Assembly: GCA_046051225.1 (NCBI GenBank)
Contig: JBJOOR010000011.1
Location: 1 to 64,000, forward strand
Source of the DNA: CAIODY01 sp046051225
GTDB taxonomy: Bacteria; Bacteroidota; Bacteroidia; Chitinophagales; CAIODY01
Direction of reading: 5' to 3'
Length of the DNA stretch: 64,000 nucleotides
Below the pieces are notes generated by a model. It was not told the DNA's origin. It made no database searches and was given only the letters and a program-made list of their open reading frames with translations. Every line of letters begins with the position of its first letter. Within the stretch, counting starts at the first letter, position 1. The translations under genes and the position numbers were made by a program. Shown here in pieces: positions 55,591 through 64,000 of this stretch.

Positions 55591-55971
55591 ATGAAACAAC
55601 AAATTGTACAAACAGAATTGGCACCTGCGCCAATAGGACCATATAGTCAAGCGGTTAAAGCCAATGGCTTTTTATTTTGTAGTGGTCAAATTGCTTTGCA
55701 TCCAATAAGCGGCGAATTGATGATAGCCGATGTTGAAACCGAAACCAAACAAGTAATGGCAAATATAAATGCGCTTTTAACTGAAGCTGGTGTTGGTTTT
55801 TCGAGCATTGTTAAAACTTCAATTTTTTTAAGCGATATGAGTTTGTTTGCTAAAGTAAATGAAATTTATGGCAGCTATTTTACAGGCAATTATCCTGCCC
55901 GTGAAACTGTGGCAGTAAAGACTTTGCCACGAAATGTAAATGTTGAAATTTCGGTAACAGCAGTTTTATAA
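55591..55971 (+). CDS. ridA: RidA family enamine/imine deaminase
   Basis: 126 residues, the usual RidA length. Family blocks: PIGPYSQAVKANGFLFCSGQIA, ADVETETKQVMANINALL, and the end RETVAVKTLPRNVNVEISVTA, with the Arg that binds the substrate carboxylate in YPARETVAV. RidA hydrolyses reactive enamines made by PLP enzymes. It lies 6 bp before coaX. Confidence 0.92.
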   Translation: MKQQIVQTELAPAPIGPYSQAVKANGFLFCSGQIALHPISGELMIADVETETKQVMANINALLTEAGVGFSSIVKTSIFLSDMSLFAKVNEIYGSYFTGNYPARETVAVKTLPRNVNVEISVTAVL

Positions 55972-55977
55972 TTACCT

Positions 55978-56694
55978 ATGATTCTTGCAATAGACTTTGG
56001 TAATAGCCGTGTAAAAATAGGTGTGTTTCATCAAAAAAAAATGGTGTATCATGCTGCGTATGATAAATTTACTTTGGCTGATGCAAAACAAATTTTTAAT
56101 TTATTTGCTGATATTGAAAAGTGTATCATTAGCACTGTGGTTGATGTTGCGGCTTCTATTGATAAATTTATTCAATCAAAAACCGAATTAATTTATTTAG
56201 CATCAACAACAAAATTACCAATAAAAAATAAATACAAAACACCCAACACTTTAGGCAAAGATAGATTGGCTGTAAGTTGTGGAGCGGTTCAATTATTTGG
56301 TAAAAAAAATATTTTAGTAATTAATTGTGGTACTTGTATTACTTACGATTTTATCAATTCGAAAAAAGAATATTTGGGTGGTGGCATTTCTTTAGGTTTA
56401 GAAATGCGATTTAAAGCATTGCATCTTTTTACACAAAAATTGCCATTGATTACAAAAAAAGAAATTCATCAATTAATTGGCAATGATACCGAAAGTAGCA
56501 TCATTACTGGTGTTGTGAACGGAACAATAGCCGAAATAAATGGAATAATAAATAATTACGAAAAGAAATATTTATCACTTCAAGTCGTTATTACAGGCGG
56601 CGATGCGGATTTTTTGGCAAAGCACTTTAAAAATTGCATCTTTGCGCCGCATTTAACTTTAATAGGTTTACATAGCATTATCAATCATTCATGA
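55978..56694 (+). CDS. coaX: Type III pantothenate kinase
   Basis: 238 residues. The ASKHA fold motifs are present: phosphate-1 loop AIDFGNSRVKIGVF (residues 4-17), NTLGKDRLA, VINCGTCITYDFI and the C-terminal VITGGDADFLAKHF. It phosphorylates pantothenate in CoA synthesis and needs a monovalent cation. Its stop overlaps the start of the next gene by 4 bp (ATGA), a translational coupling. Confidence 0.93.
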   Translation: MILAIDFGNSRVKIGVFHQKKMVYHAAYDKFTLADAKQIFNLFADIEKCIISTVVDVAASIDKFIQSKTELIYLASTTKLPIKNKYKTPNTLGKDRLAVSCGAVQLFGKKNILVINCGTCITYDFINSKKEYLGGGISLGLEMRFKALHLFTQKLPLITKKEIHQLIGNDTESSIITGVVNGTIAEINGIINNYEKKYLSLQVVITGGDADFLAKHFKNCIFAPHLTLIGLHSIINHS

Positions 56695-57974
56695 AAAAAA
56701 TAATTTTAGCAGTTCTGGTATTAGTTCAAGTTGGGTTCAATTCGTTTGCACAAGAAAACTTACCATATAGTAGATATGGCATTGGATTAATGCAGCCTAG
56801 CCAATTTCAAAGCACAATGGGTATGGGAAATTGTGCTACTACATTTCAAAATGAGTTTATGCAAAATCCTGCTAATCCTGCTTCGTTTGGTGCTTTGGCA
56901 AGCAAAGCCGTTACGTTTGAAGCATCTATACAAGGCAGGCAAAATAATTTAACTGATGGTACAAATTCAACTAAGTATTTTGATTTGAATCCAGCTCATG
57001 TAGGCTTGGCTGCTATGGTACGGTCGAAAGAAAAATTAAAATGGGGAATGAGTTTTAATTTAATTCCATTTTCTAAAGTAGCCTATAATCTTCAGCAAGA
57101 TGGGAATAAAAACGACACTCCAACATTGATGAAACACATGTTTCAAGCAAACGGAAATTTTTATAAATTTCAATTTGGAAATGGAATTAAGTACAAAAAT
57201 TTATTTGTTGGATTAAACGTGGGTTACATTTTTGGGGGCGAAAAAAACAATTCAATTGCCTATTATCCAGATAGCGCTTATGCTTTAGCATCAGTTTATA
57301 ATAAATCGCAACATGCCTCTGGTATTAGCTTTCAGGCTGGATTTCAATATGTAGTGAAATTACCAAAAGATCAAAAATTAATTTTTGGCGCTACGTATAC
57401 TCCTCAAAGTAGTTTAAATTCAACTCGAAATGAAACATGGATAAGAATTAATAATAGTGGTAAAATTGTGGATACGGCAAAATTAAATAATGATACATCG
57501 GGCAAGATAATTTTACCAAGCCAATTTGCTTTTGGTATTCAATGGTCGCAAGGGCGAAATTGGGGTGTAGCCGCAGAATTTTCACAATCGTTATGGAGTA
57601 ATTATAGAAATTTTGAACAGCACGATTCATTAAAAAATGCATGGAAAATATCAGTAGGTGCATTTTTTACACCCGACCCGTTAGCTACACAAGTTTTAAA
57701 ACGCTGTATATATAAAGTAGGGGTAAATTATGGTACAGATGCTTTATATTTAAGAGCCAAACAATTTAATGCCTATTCAGTTACAGCTGGTGTAAGTATG
57801 CCAGTATTATACAAAGCAGAAGAAGGTCGGCCGATGTATATGTTTGTTCATTTTAATATTGAATCAGGCGTACGCTCAACCAATGTAAGTGGATTAATTA
57901 ATGAAAATTTCTTCCGCTTTAATTTAGGTGCTACAATTAGTGGTAATTGGTTTCAGAAAAGAAAATTCGATTAA
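56691..57974 (+). CDS. Outer membrane beta-barrel protein next to coaX
   Basis: 427 residues with a signal peptide (KKIILAVLVLVQVGFNSFA, cut before QENLPYS). The mature start ENLPYSRYGIGLMQPSQFQS and later strands such as KWGMSFNLIPFSKVAYNLQ, LFVGLNVGYIFGGEKNN and GVAAEFSQSLWSNYRNF alternate in the way of a FadL-like or porin-type barrel. Genes of this type follow coaX in many Bacteroidota. Its cargo is not known. It is translationally coupled to coaX and closed by a strong terminator. Confidence 0.82.
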   Translation: MKKIILAVLVLVQVGFNSFAQENLPYSRYGIGLMQPSQFQSTMGMGNCATTFQNEFMQNPANPASFGALASKAVTFEASIQGRQNNLTDGTNSTKYFDLNPAHVGLAAMVRSKEKLKWGMSFNLIPFSKVAYNLQQDGNKNDTPTLMKHMFQANGNFYKFQFGNGIKYKNLFVGLNVGYIFGGEKNNSIAYYPDSAYALASVYNKSQHASGISFQAGFQYVVKLPKDQKLIFGATYTPQSSLNSTRNETWIRINNSGKIVDTAKLNNDTSGKIILPSQFAFGIQWSQGRNWGVAAEFSQSLWSNYRNFEQHDSLKNAWKISVGAFFTPDPLATQVLKRCIYKVGVNYGTDALYLRAKQFNAYSVTAGVSMPVLYKAEEGRPMYMFVHFNIESGVRSTNVSGLINENFFRFNLGATISGNWFQKRKFD

Positions 57975-57983
57975 GAGAATAAA

Positions 57984-58022
57984 AAAACGACCGTTTCAGC
58001 ATATTGAAACGGTCGTTTTTTT
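57984..58022. terminator. Bidirectional terminator between coaX operon and TonB receptor
   Basis: ACGACCGTTTCA (57988-57999) pairs exactly with TGAAACGGTCGT (58005-58016) around a 5-base loop, with A and T runs on the two flanks, between convergent genes. Confidence 0.9.
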
Positions 58023-58027
58023 TATGT

Positions 58028-60892
58028 TTAAAATTTAAAGCTTATGCCCAACAATAAATGTCTTGGTTCATTATATCGGGCTGGATTTTCGCCTTGCGAA
58101 AGCAATGATGAACGAGCATCTCGTGGATCGTTATACATTGGGTCTTTCCATTCAGTAGGTACTGCATCGCCATATTTATAAGCTCTGCCAGTTACTGGAT
58201 TAATAATTTGTGCATTCATATTGTTCAACACATTAGTTAATTCAACAGTGAATGCAATTTGATATTTTTTAATGGTCCACCATTTTTTATAGTTCAAATT
58301 CATCAAAAGAGAACTAGTACCTAATTTCGAAAATTTAGCATTTGGATCAGAATTTACTACCCAAATTGGTCTGCCCGTTTTTGGTTCATCACCTGCATAT
58401 ATATAAGGCGTATATCGCTTACCACTTCTATAAATCAATTCAGAATAAACACTCATTTTATTTAAATATTTTTTGCCAAAAAATCCTGATTTAGAATTTT
58501 TTGTAAACAAAGCAAATGTTTTAATATCCCAAGGCGAATCCCAAGCCAACGGTGTTTCTTTTACTGCTTGCCTACTACCGCTACTAATAATATCTTTTAA
58601 TACATCAGATGAGGAAGATGATTGCCCTGTAGCTACACTATATGCTACACTTATCTGCCCTTCGAACCATTTTTTAATACGCTTTATGTAAGCAGCTTCA
58701 ACGCCTCTTATTCTAGCATAATCCGAATTGATTTGAATAGTGCGATATACATCTCTACCCGTTACATCTTTTACAGGCAATGAAACAGCTGTAATAAAAT
58801 CGTATTTATCTTTCCAAAATGCAGCAATATTTAATGCATCATTGCTGCTTAATTGCGATTTTAATCCCAGCTCATAACTAATATCTACTTCAGGATTTAT
58901 ATCAGGATTGCCTAATTTACTAAGTGTACTTCTATCGGCATAATATGGATCTAACCCTGTATAAATATAGCTTGGATGCGGTGCTACAGTGGTATGCCCG
59001 TAATTAAAATACATCACTTGGTTTTCTTTAATTGGAAAAGATGCAGACACTTTTGGCAACATTCTTAGCTTCACTCTTCTGCCACCAATGCCCACCGAAT
59101 GGGCTAAATAATTTGCTCGAACTTCATCTCTTATTGGCGATGATGGGTTAGCAATTGCATCATCCACAAATTTGCCTGGCAACCAATATTCGGTACGAAT
59201 ACCAGCATCTGCTATTAATCCTAAATACTTAAAATGCTCATTAATGTATACAGCACCCTTAGCAGGTTGTACATGCCATATATCACTAATATCACCTAAG
59301 CGATACGATTGAGAATAGCTGCCATTATTTAATTGAATAGGAGCACCAACCCAAGGACTGTAAATATCAATCCATTGCATATTCTGTTGTTTATGCTGAA
59401 ATCCAAATGTTATTTTATTCATAGAATTTTTTGAATAAAATGTTCCCGAACCGTTCATAGTATATTCTTCTACAAAATGGTCGTGCCATAAAGTAGCAAT
59501 ACCATTGTTGTTGTAAAATCCAGAAGGTGCATTTACAAAAACTACAGAATCATTAGGATTAAAAGTAGTAGTAGGATAAGTTGTAATACTTGATGGTGTA
59601 AGTTCGCTGTTTACCACATCAGGTCGCCATGGACGACCATTTGCATCGGCTCTCAAATGTACAAACAATCTTGAAATTGAAAGTTTATAACTAAATTGTT
59701 TGGATAATAATTGAAACCAACTTAGTGTTTCTAAATTAGTATCATGCGTATAAGTATTAGCATTATCGGGCATTTGAGCAAATGGATATTGATAACCTGG
59801 TGTAAACGAAACATCATTGCCCGTGATACGAAGCATATTTACATCCTGATTTATATTTAATGATTTTACGTAACTAAACGTTAGTTTTTTCTTTGGCGAA
59901 AAATCATAATTAAGCTTAAAACTGGCTGCCCATCTATTATCCTGCCTTGGTGAAAGATTTTTGTTGGGGTAAATTGAGCTTTGTAATTGGTCGGCTGGTG
60001 TGTGATAATAATCATCCGAAATAATATTTTTGAAAGAAGTAAAAACTCTTAATTTATTTTTCACTTTCGGAATTTTTATGGCGCCGCCCAAATTTAATTC
60101 GTTGATAGATTGATTAAAATAACTATTCCATTTATTATTAAAACCTAAATTATCTTGTTTGTGTGTGTAGCTTAATTCTAATTTATCTTTACCGCTTCTT
60201 GTTTCAGCATTTACCACACCAGCCGTTGCATCACCATACTCTACTCCTATTCCACCTGTGGTTATTTCTACATTATCCATAGCATTAGTTCCTAAATCAA
60301 TACCAAAGCCAGTTCCAGCCAATGGATCAGTAGCCGATACACCATCAATATAAAATCCTGTTTCATAAGTTCGCCCACCACGAATATGAACGCCTTCGGC
60401 ATTTTGCACCACACCAGTTTGGCTATTTAAAATATTCTGAATATTTTTTACTGGCGCTGCATCAATTACATCTCTTCCAATATTTTTTTGTGTTTTACCA
60501 TTATCTACATCTATCAAAGGTTTTTCGCCAATAATTTTAACTTCTTTACCTGTAATAGAAAGGCTACTAATGGCTGCATTAATTTCTTTTTTTTCATCGC
60601 TTATAAACTTAATAGCCGTAAAAACTTGCCGCTCGAAACCTACACTGCTTACTTCAACTGTGTATTCGCCAATAGGAATATTGAGGATAGAATATTTGCC
60701 ATTAATATCGGTTTGAGCGCCATACATAGTGCCTTTTAAATATACATTGGCAGGAAATAGAGGTTGATTATTTTTTGCATCAGTAATAATGCCCGAAAGT
60801 GTAGCCGATTTGGTTTGCGCCAAAGCAACAAAATTTACAAACAACATGCTGCCAAAAATTAGCAGCGAAAAATACTTGTATAAAAATTTCAT
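58028..60892 (-). CDS. TonB-dependent receptor with carboxypeptidase-regulatory N-domain
   Basis: 954 residues. Signal peptide, then a carboxypeptidase-regulatory-like domain (ATLSGIITDAKNNQPLFPAN, GKYSILNIPIGEYTVEVSSV) and the plug (NIQNILNSQTGVV, VHIRGGRTYETGFYIDGV, ITTGGIGVEYGDATAGVV), then a 22-strand-type barrel closing with EPRHLLLGISFKF. Such receptors import siderophores, vitamins, metals or oligosaccharides using TonB energy. There is no SusD gene beside it, so a glycan role is less likely. Substrate unknown. It ends 6 bp from the terminator shared with the coaX operon. Confidence 0.9.
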   Translation of the reverse strand: MKFLYKYFSLLIFGSMLFVNFVALAQTKSATLSGIITDAKNNQPLFPANVYLKGTMYGAQTDINGKYSILNIPIGEYTVEVSSVGFERQVFTAIKFISDEKKEINAAISSLSITGKEVKIIGEKPLIDVDNGKTQKNIGRDVIDAAPVKNIQNILNSQTGVVQNAEGVHIRGGRTYETGFYIDGVSATDPLAGTGFGIDLGTNAMDNVEITTGGIGVEYGDATAGVVNAETRSGKDKLELSYTHKQDNLGFNNKWNSYFNQSINELNLGGAIKIPKVKNKLRVFTSFKNIISDDYYHTPADQLQSSIYPNKNLSPRQDNRWAASFKLNYDFSPKKKLTFSYVKSLNINQDVNMLRITGNDVSFTPGYQYPFAQMPDNANTYTHDTNLETLSWFQLLSKQFSYKLSISRLFVHLRADANGRPWRPDVVNSELTPSSITTYPTTTFNPNDSVVFVNAPSGFYNNNGIATLWHDHFVEEYTMNGSGTFYSKNSMNKITFGFQHKQQNMQWIDIYSPWVGAPIQLNNGSYSQSYRLGDISDIWHVQPAKGAVYINEHFKYLGLIADAGIRTEYWLPGKFVDDAIANPSSPIRDEVRANYLAHSVGIGGRRVKLRMLPKVSASFPIKENQVMYFNYGHTTVAPHPSYIYTGLDPYYADRSTLSKLGNPDINPEVDISYELGLKSQLSSNDALNIAAFWKDKYDFITAVSLPVKDVTGRDVYRTIQINSDYARIRGVEAAYIKRIKKWFEGQISVAYSVATGQSSSSSDVLKDIISSGSRQAVKETPLAWDSPWDIKTFALFTKNSKSGFFGKKYLNKMSVYSELIYRSGKRYTPYIYAGDEPKTGRPIWVVNSDPNAKFSKLGTSSLLMNLNYKKWWTIKKYQIAFTVELTNVLNNMNAQIINPVTGRAYKYGDAVPTEWKDPMYNDPRDARSSLLSQGENPARYNEPRHLLLGISFKF

Positions 60893-60935
60893 TTAGTAAA
60901 AGTTGAAAATAAAAGCCGTTCATTTTTAATATTCA

Positions 60936-60943
60936 CAAACATA
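60936..60943 (-). promoter_or_regulatory. -7 box of the TonB-dependent receptor gene
   Basis: The minus strand reads TATGTTTG, an exact TAnnTTTG match 43 bp before the start. No TTG at the usual spacing. Confidence 0.45.
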
Positions 60944-61083
60944 ACTGAATTTGCATAAAAATTATAGATACAAATTGATTATGAAATAATTAATTTATAT
61001 AAAAAGCCAGTATATAAGCAGCTAAGCAAATACACAAAAAGAATTACTAATTTTTTTATTCCATTATCTCCGATTCATTTTCG

Positions 61084-61091
61084 TATTTTTG
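61084..61091 (+). promoter_or_regulatory. -7 box of the secreted protein-CDF operon
   Basis: TATTTTTG matches TAnnTTTG, 14 bp before the ATG at 61106. No TTG at the usual spacing. Confidence 0.4.
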
Positions 61092-61105
61092 AAAAAAAAA
61101 GCAAT

Positions 61106-61882
61106 ATGAAATTTAATCTCTTTTTAGCAGCGCTGCTCACATTAGCAATTTCGAATACCAACGCACAAGTAGTGTTAATGCAGGATAAAATAAAGTTGAC
61201 CCAAATAAACGAAACCGACGAATTTCCAGATGCCGAATTAAGCATTAAATCAATGAAAATTGTTGGTGCTGGTATGCCCGATACTGTGTTGTTTAATTTT
61301 GATGTAAAAAATTATTCATTAGGCAATCAAACACCAGATGCTTCGCAAAAGCGTTGTGCCAACTCGGCTAAAGGTCAGCATATTCATTTTATTGTAGATA
61401 ATAAACCTTACGAAGCATTATACAAACCCGAAATAAAAACCACATTTGCACAAGGACCTCATTTGGTGTTAGCATTTTTATCAAGGTCGTATCATCAAAG
61501 TATTAAATCGAAAAAAGCTTATGTGCTAAAGCAAATAAAAAGTGGTAATACAAAATTGCCAGATTATGATATTACCAAACCAATGTTGTTTTATAGCCGC
61601 CCTAAAGCATTTTATATTGGCGCTGATACACAAAATGTATTGCTCGATTTTTATGTAGTAAATACTACTATTTCAAAAAAAACAAATCGTGTAAAAGCAA
61701 CAATAAACGGAAAAATATTTATGCTTAATGATTGGAAACCATTCCTTGTTCAAGGTTTGCCAATGGGTATTACCAAAATAAAATTGGAGCTAGTAAATAA
61801 AAAAGGAAAATTAGTTGAAGGTGCTTTTACAAGTATTGAAAGAGAAATTACCTTAGCCGCATCCGAGCCAATAAAACCTTAA
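61106..61882 (+). CDS. Secreted protein of unknown function upstream of a CDF exporter
   Basis: 258 residues with a signal peptide (KFNLFLAALLTLAISNTNA, cut before QVVL). The body is strand-rich: NFDVKNYSLGNQTPDAS, then GQHIHFIVDNKPYEALYKPE, PHLVLAFLSRSYHQSIKS, and a second Ig-like half from YIGADTQNVLLDFYVVN. It looks like two beta-sandwich domains. I recognise no family. The next gene, 13 bp away, is a cation diffusion facilitator. Confidence 0.65.
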   Translation: MKFNLFLAALLTLAISNTNAQVVLMQDKIKLTQINETDEFPDAELSIKSMKIVGAGMPDTVLFNFDVKNYSLGNQTPDASQKRCANSAKGQHIHFIVDNKPYEALYKPEIKTTFAQGPHLVLAFLSRSYHQSIKSKKAYVLKQIKSGNTKLPDYDITKPMLFYSRPKAFYIGADTQNVLLDFYVVNTTISKKTNRVKATINGKIFMLNDWKPFLVQGLPMGITKIKLELVNKKGKLVEGAFTSIEREITLAASEPIKP

Positions 61883-61895
61883 ATCAGTATTTATT

Positions 61896-62897
61896 TTGAG
61901 TAATGATTTAATCGCATCAAAAGAAAAAATAAAAGCCATTCAGTTTGTATTAATACTGGGTTGCTTACTCACTGCCATAAAATTTACTGCCTATTTTTTT
62001 ACCGATTCGGCAGCCGTATTAACCGATGCTTTAGAAAGCATTGTAAATATTGTTGCCAGCCTTTTTGCATGGTTTAGTATTTTTTATTCTTCAAAAAATA
62101 AAGATACCGACCATCCATATGGGCATGGAAAAATTGAATATGTAAGTGCTGGATTTGAGGGTGGTTTGATATTAATTTCAGGCATTTGGATTTTGTATGA
62201 ATCATTGCAAAACATTGTTCATCAACATGCTATTTTAAAAATTGATACAGGCATTATTTTAATAGCGGCATCGGGCATTTTAGTTTTTTCATTGGGCAGA
62301 TATTTAATTAATAAAGGCAGAAAACATCATTCACTTACTTTAATTGCTGATGGCAAACATTTACAAACCGATGCCTATACAAGTGCAGGTATTATTGCAG
62401 GATTAACCATTATTCGCTTTACAGGATTGTATTGGATGGATAGTGTTATTGCCATCATTTATAGCTGTGTAATTGTTTACACAGGATATAAATTAATCAA
62501 AGAATCGCTAGATGGATTATTAGATAAAATTGATTTTGCAACAGCACAAGAAATTGTAGATGTGATAAATAAAAATAGAACATCGGAATGGATTGATGTG
62601 CATAATATGAGGATTCAAAAATTTGGAAGTTTTTTACATGTTGATTGCCATATCACATTGCCTTGGTATAATAATCTTGAAAAATCGCACACACAAATGG
62701 AATTGTTGGATGATTTATTAAACCAACATTTTGATAATAGAGTTGAATTTTTTATTCACCCCGATCCATGTCAACCAAAAGCTTGCGGCATTTGTTTGTT
62801 AGAAAGTTGTAAGGAAAGAAAACACGATTTTAAACAAAAAGTAGAATGGACAATGGATAATGTATTAGAAAACAAATCGCATCAATTAATAGAGTAA
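61896..62897 (+). CDS. Cation diffusion facilitator (CDF) transporter
   Basis: 333 residues from a TTG start. Six membrane helices; the helix-2 metal site lies in TDALESIVNIVAS, the loop has HPYGHGKIEYVSAGFEG, and helix 5 has DGKHLQTDAYTS (His-x3-Asp). The helix-2 pair reads Glu and Asn where many zinc CDFs have His/Asp or Asp/Asp, as in one recognised CDF subgroup. The soluble C-terminal domain (KIDFATAQEIVDVINKN) ends in a Cys-rich tail with four Cys in 20 residues. It should export Zn2+ or a similar divalent cation. Confidence 0.88.
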   Translation: MSNDLIASKEKIKAIQFVLILGCLLTAIKFTAYFFTDSAAVLTDALESIVNIVASLFAWFSIFYSSKNKDTDHPYGHGKIEYVSAGFEGGLILISGIWILYESLQNIVHQHAILKIDTGIILIAASGILVFSLGRYLINKGRKHHSLTLIADGKHLQTDAYTSAGIIAGLTIIRFTGLYWMDSVIAIIYSCVIVYTGYKLIKESLDGLLDKIDFATAQEIVDVINKNRTSEWIDVHNMRIQKFGSFLHVDCHITLPWYNNLEKSHTQMELLDDLLNQHFDNRVEFFIHPDPCQPKACGICLLESCKERKHDFKQKVEWTMDNVLENKSHQLIE

Positions 62898-62900
62898 AAT

Positions 62901-64000
62901 TTAAAATCTTCCACCTGGTGGCGGCATTCCGCCTGGCGGTGGTTGATGCATCATCCAATTATTTTCCGAGCCTGGTGTTTTTCCCTTAAATGTTTTAAAG
63001 GTGTAAGTAAACACCAACATAAAGTAGCGTTGCAATACTTTTGTTTTGCTGTCTTCAATATAAGTTTCAGTAATATTTCTTGATATAGCCGTGTTTTGGT
63101 TTAATAAATCAAATGCAATCAATCGCAAATCGGCTGATTGATGTTTTAAAAATTTGTACCCAATACCAGCATTTAGCAATACATAATTTTGATTAAAATT
63201 AGATGATAAGCCATTGTAATACTGATGTGTTACATCGCTTGTAATTACCAACCCTTTATAAGGCATCACAGTTAATTTCAATCTTGATGTTTGGCTTACA
63301 TACGTTTGATTCAAATTGGTTTGCAAACTATTTTTCGAAATATTATACGATGTGCTAGATGAAATATTGTAGTCGAATTTAGGATTAGTGCTACTGCTTA
63401 AACCTAAGCCCAATGAAGCATTTGGCGTAGTAGAATTATTTTTCAATCCATTTACTAAGCTTGGTGTTTGCGTATAATTGGCCGAAAAATTTATATTGTA
63501 ATTCGATTTTATTTTTTTTATTGGCCGACCATAAACAATAAATGTTCGGGCATTATAATATCCATTTAAGTTTATCGGTTTTACTAACGAACCGCCTTGA
63601 GCCAGCATTACACCATTATCCAACAAAGTATTTTTATGTGCTATTGATGTGCTATTGCCAATATAATTATCTGTAACTGTTCCACCAATCATAGCAAAAA
63701 ATGAAGTATTCTTTTTTGCATTCATGTTGGCAAATCGCATTACTAAATTATGCGAATAATCTTGTTTCAAATCTGTATTGCCTGTTGAAATTTGCAACGG
63801 ATTAGTTACATTATACACCTCTTGTAATTGATCAACCGTAGGCGATGTATTGCTGGTACGATAAAAAACACGAAGCATTTTTTCGTTCGAAATTTTATAC
63901 ATCAACATTACATTTGGCAATAATGAATTGAATTGTTTATGTAAAGTATAATTACTCGGAAACGCTTGTTTGTTCGTTAATTCAGCCCATTGATAATAGC
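62901..64000 (-). CDS. Outer membrane beta-barrel/TonB-dependent receptor-like protein (N-terminus outside window)
   Basis: The frame is open to the right edge (at least 366 residues), so the N-terminus is missing. The visible part is the C-terminal half of a long barrel of the type found in Bacteroidota outer-membrane proteins with a carboxypeptidase-regulatory start: RVFYRTSNTSPTVDQLQEV, VTNPLQISTGNTDLKQDY, then alternating strands up to RYFMLVFTYTFKTFKG. The end is Pro/Gly-rich (MMHQPPPGGMPPPGGRF), a tail seen in this outer-membrane group. Convergent with the CDF gene, 3 bp apart. Confidence 0.85.
   Translation of the reverse strand, partial: YYQWAELTNKQAFPSNYTLHKQFNSLLPNVMLMYKISNEKMLRVFYRTSNTSPTVDQLQEVYNVTNPLQISTGNTDLKQDYSHNLVMRFANMNAKKNTSFFAMIGGTVTDNYIGNSTSIAHKNTLLDNGVMLAQGGSLVKPINLNGYYNARTFIVYGRPIKKIKSNYNINFSANYTQTPSLVNGLKNNSTTPNASLGLGLSSSTNPKFDYNISSSTSYNISKNSLQTNLNQTYVSQTSRLKLTVMPYKGLVITSDVTHQYYNGLSSNFNQNYVLLNAGIGYKFLKHQSADLRLIAFDLLNQNTAISRNITETYIEDSKTKVLQRYFMLVFTYTFKTFKGKTPGSENNWMMHQPPPGGMPPPGGRF

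Overview
The window is AT-rich chromosomal DNA from a Bacteroidota bacterium, probably of the Chitinophagales/Sphingobacteriales type. The evidence is: several secreted proteins with type IX secretion (T9SS) C-terminal sorting domains of both A and B type; a PorP/SprF protein; TonB-dependent receptors with a carboxypeptidase-regulatory N-terminal domain; a split atpD-atpC pair with a short epsilon subunit; an lptE-secG cluster under a sigma-54-type AAA protein; and promoters of the Bacteroidota form TTG-N18..20-TAnnTTTG. I saw no rRNA or tRNA gene, insertion sequence, CRISPR array or prophage. This is mostly core genome with a few small accessory or decaying pieces.

Layout. 1-4459 (minus): the N-terminal 1,486 codons of a giant PKD/SprB-repeat surface protein running off the left edge. 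4642-5694 (minus): a short NAD(P)-binding/DUF3467 operon. 5826-9387 (plus): two T9SS cargo proteins (a beta-propeller-like protein and an S8 peptidase), each preceded by a small detached remnant of another T9SS sorting domain. 9457-12786: the str operon rpsL-rpsG-fusA, closed by a terminator. 12787-13280: non-coding DNA with a long palindrome and a nine-unit 21-bp tandem repeat. 13417-17031: a methyltransferase, a lipoprotein, a membrane-SRPBCC fusion and a tRNA methyltransferase. 17102-19063 (minus): atpD-atpC. 19197-20482 (minus): SCO and DUF420, cytochrome oxidase assembly factors. 20679-28013 (minus): a 2,151-residue PKD T9SS type B protein in an operon with a SirB1-like transglutaminase-fold protein.

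28312-32404 (plus): uppS-bamA-ompH, envelope biogenesis. 32454-35556 (plus): a sigma-54-type AAA activator, lptE, a Lys/Glu-rich TPR protein and secG. 35604-36851: kbl. 36854-40353 (minus): hemN-hemH-hemJ and a YdeI-like gene, the end of heme synthesis. 40391-44059 (plus): a T9SS protein, a DUF6427 membrane protein, purQ, and an MNT nucleotidyltransferase followed by a truncated HEPN-like partner. 44092-48572 (minus): a 5'-nucleotidase C-domain lipoprotein, rsmE, porP/sprF, lpxD and a crotonase. 48628-51674: an MbnP/MbnH-like pair convergent with a ZIP transporter and a PAP2 phosphatase. 51868-57974: an alanine-dehydrogenase-like protein, a LysM/double-psi-barrel protein, a TPR protein, a DUF6934 gene with a 57-residue partner, RidA, coaX and an outer-membrane protein. 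58028-64000: a TonB-dependent receptor, a secreted unknown, a CDF cation exporter and a truncated outer-membrane beta-barrel gene.

Most of the content serves the cell envelope (T9SS cargo, BAM, LPS, secretion), heme and copper/cytochrome-oxidase biogenesis, and translation. The items most worth a second look are the MbnP/MbnH-like copper-protein pair, the 21-bp repeat array after fusA, the fossil T9SS domains, the disabled MNT/HEPN module and the DUF6934/small-ORF pair.
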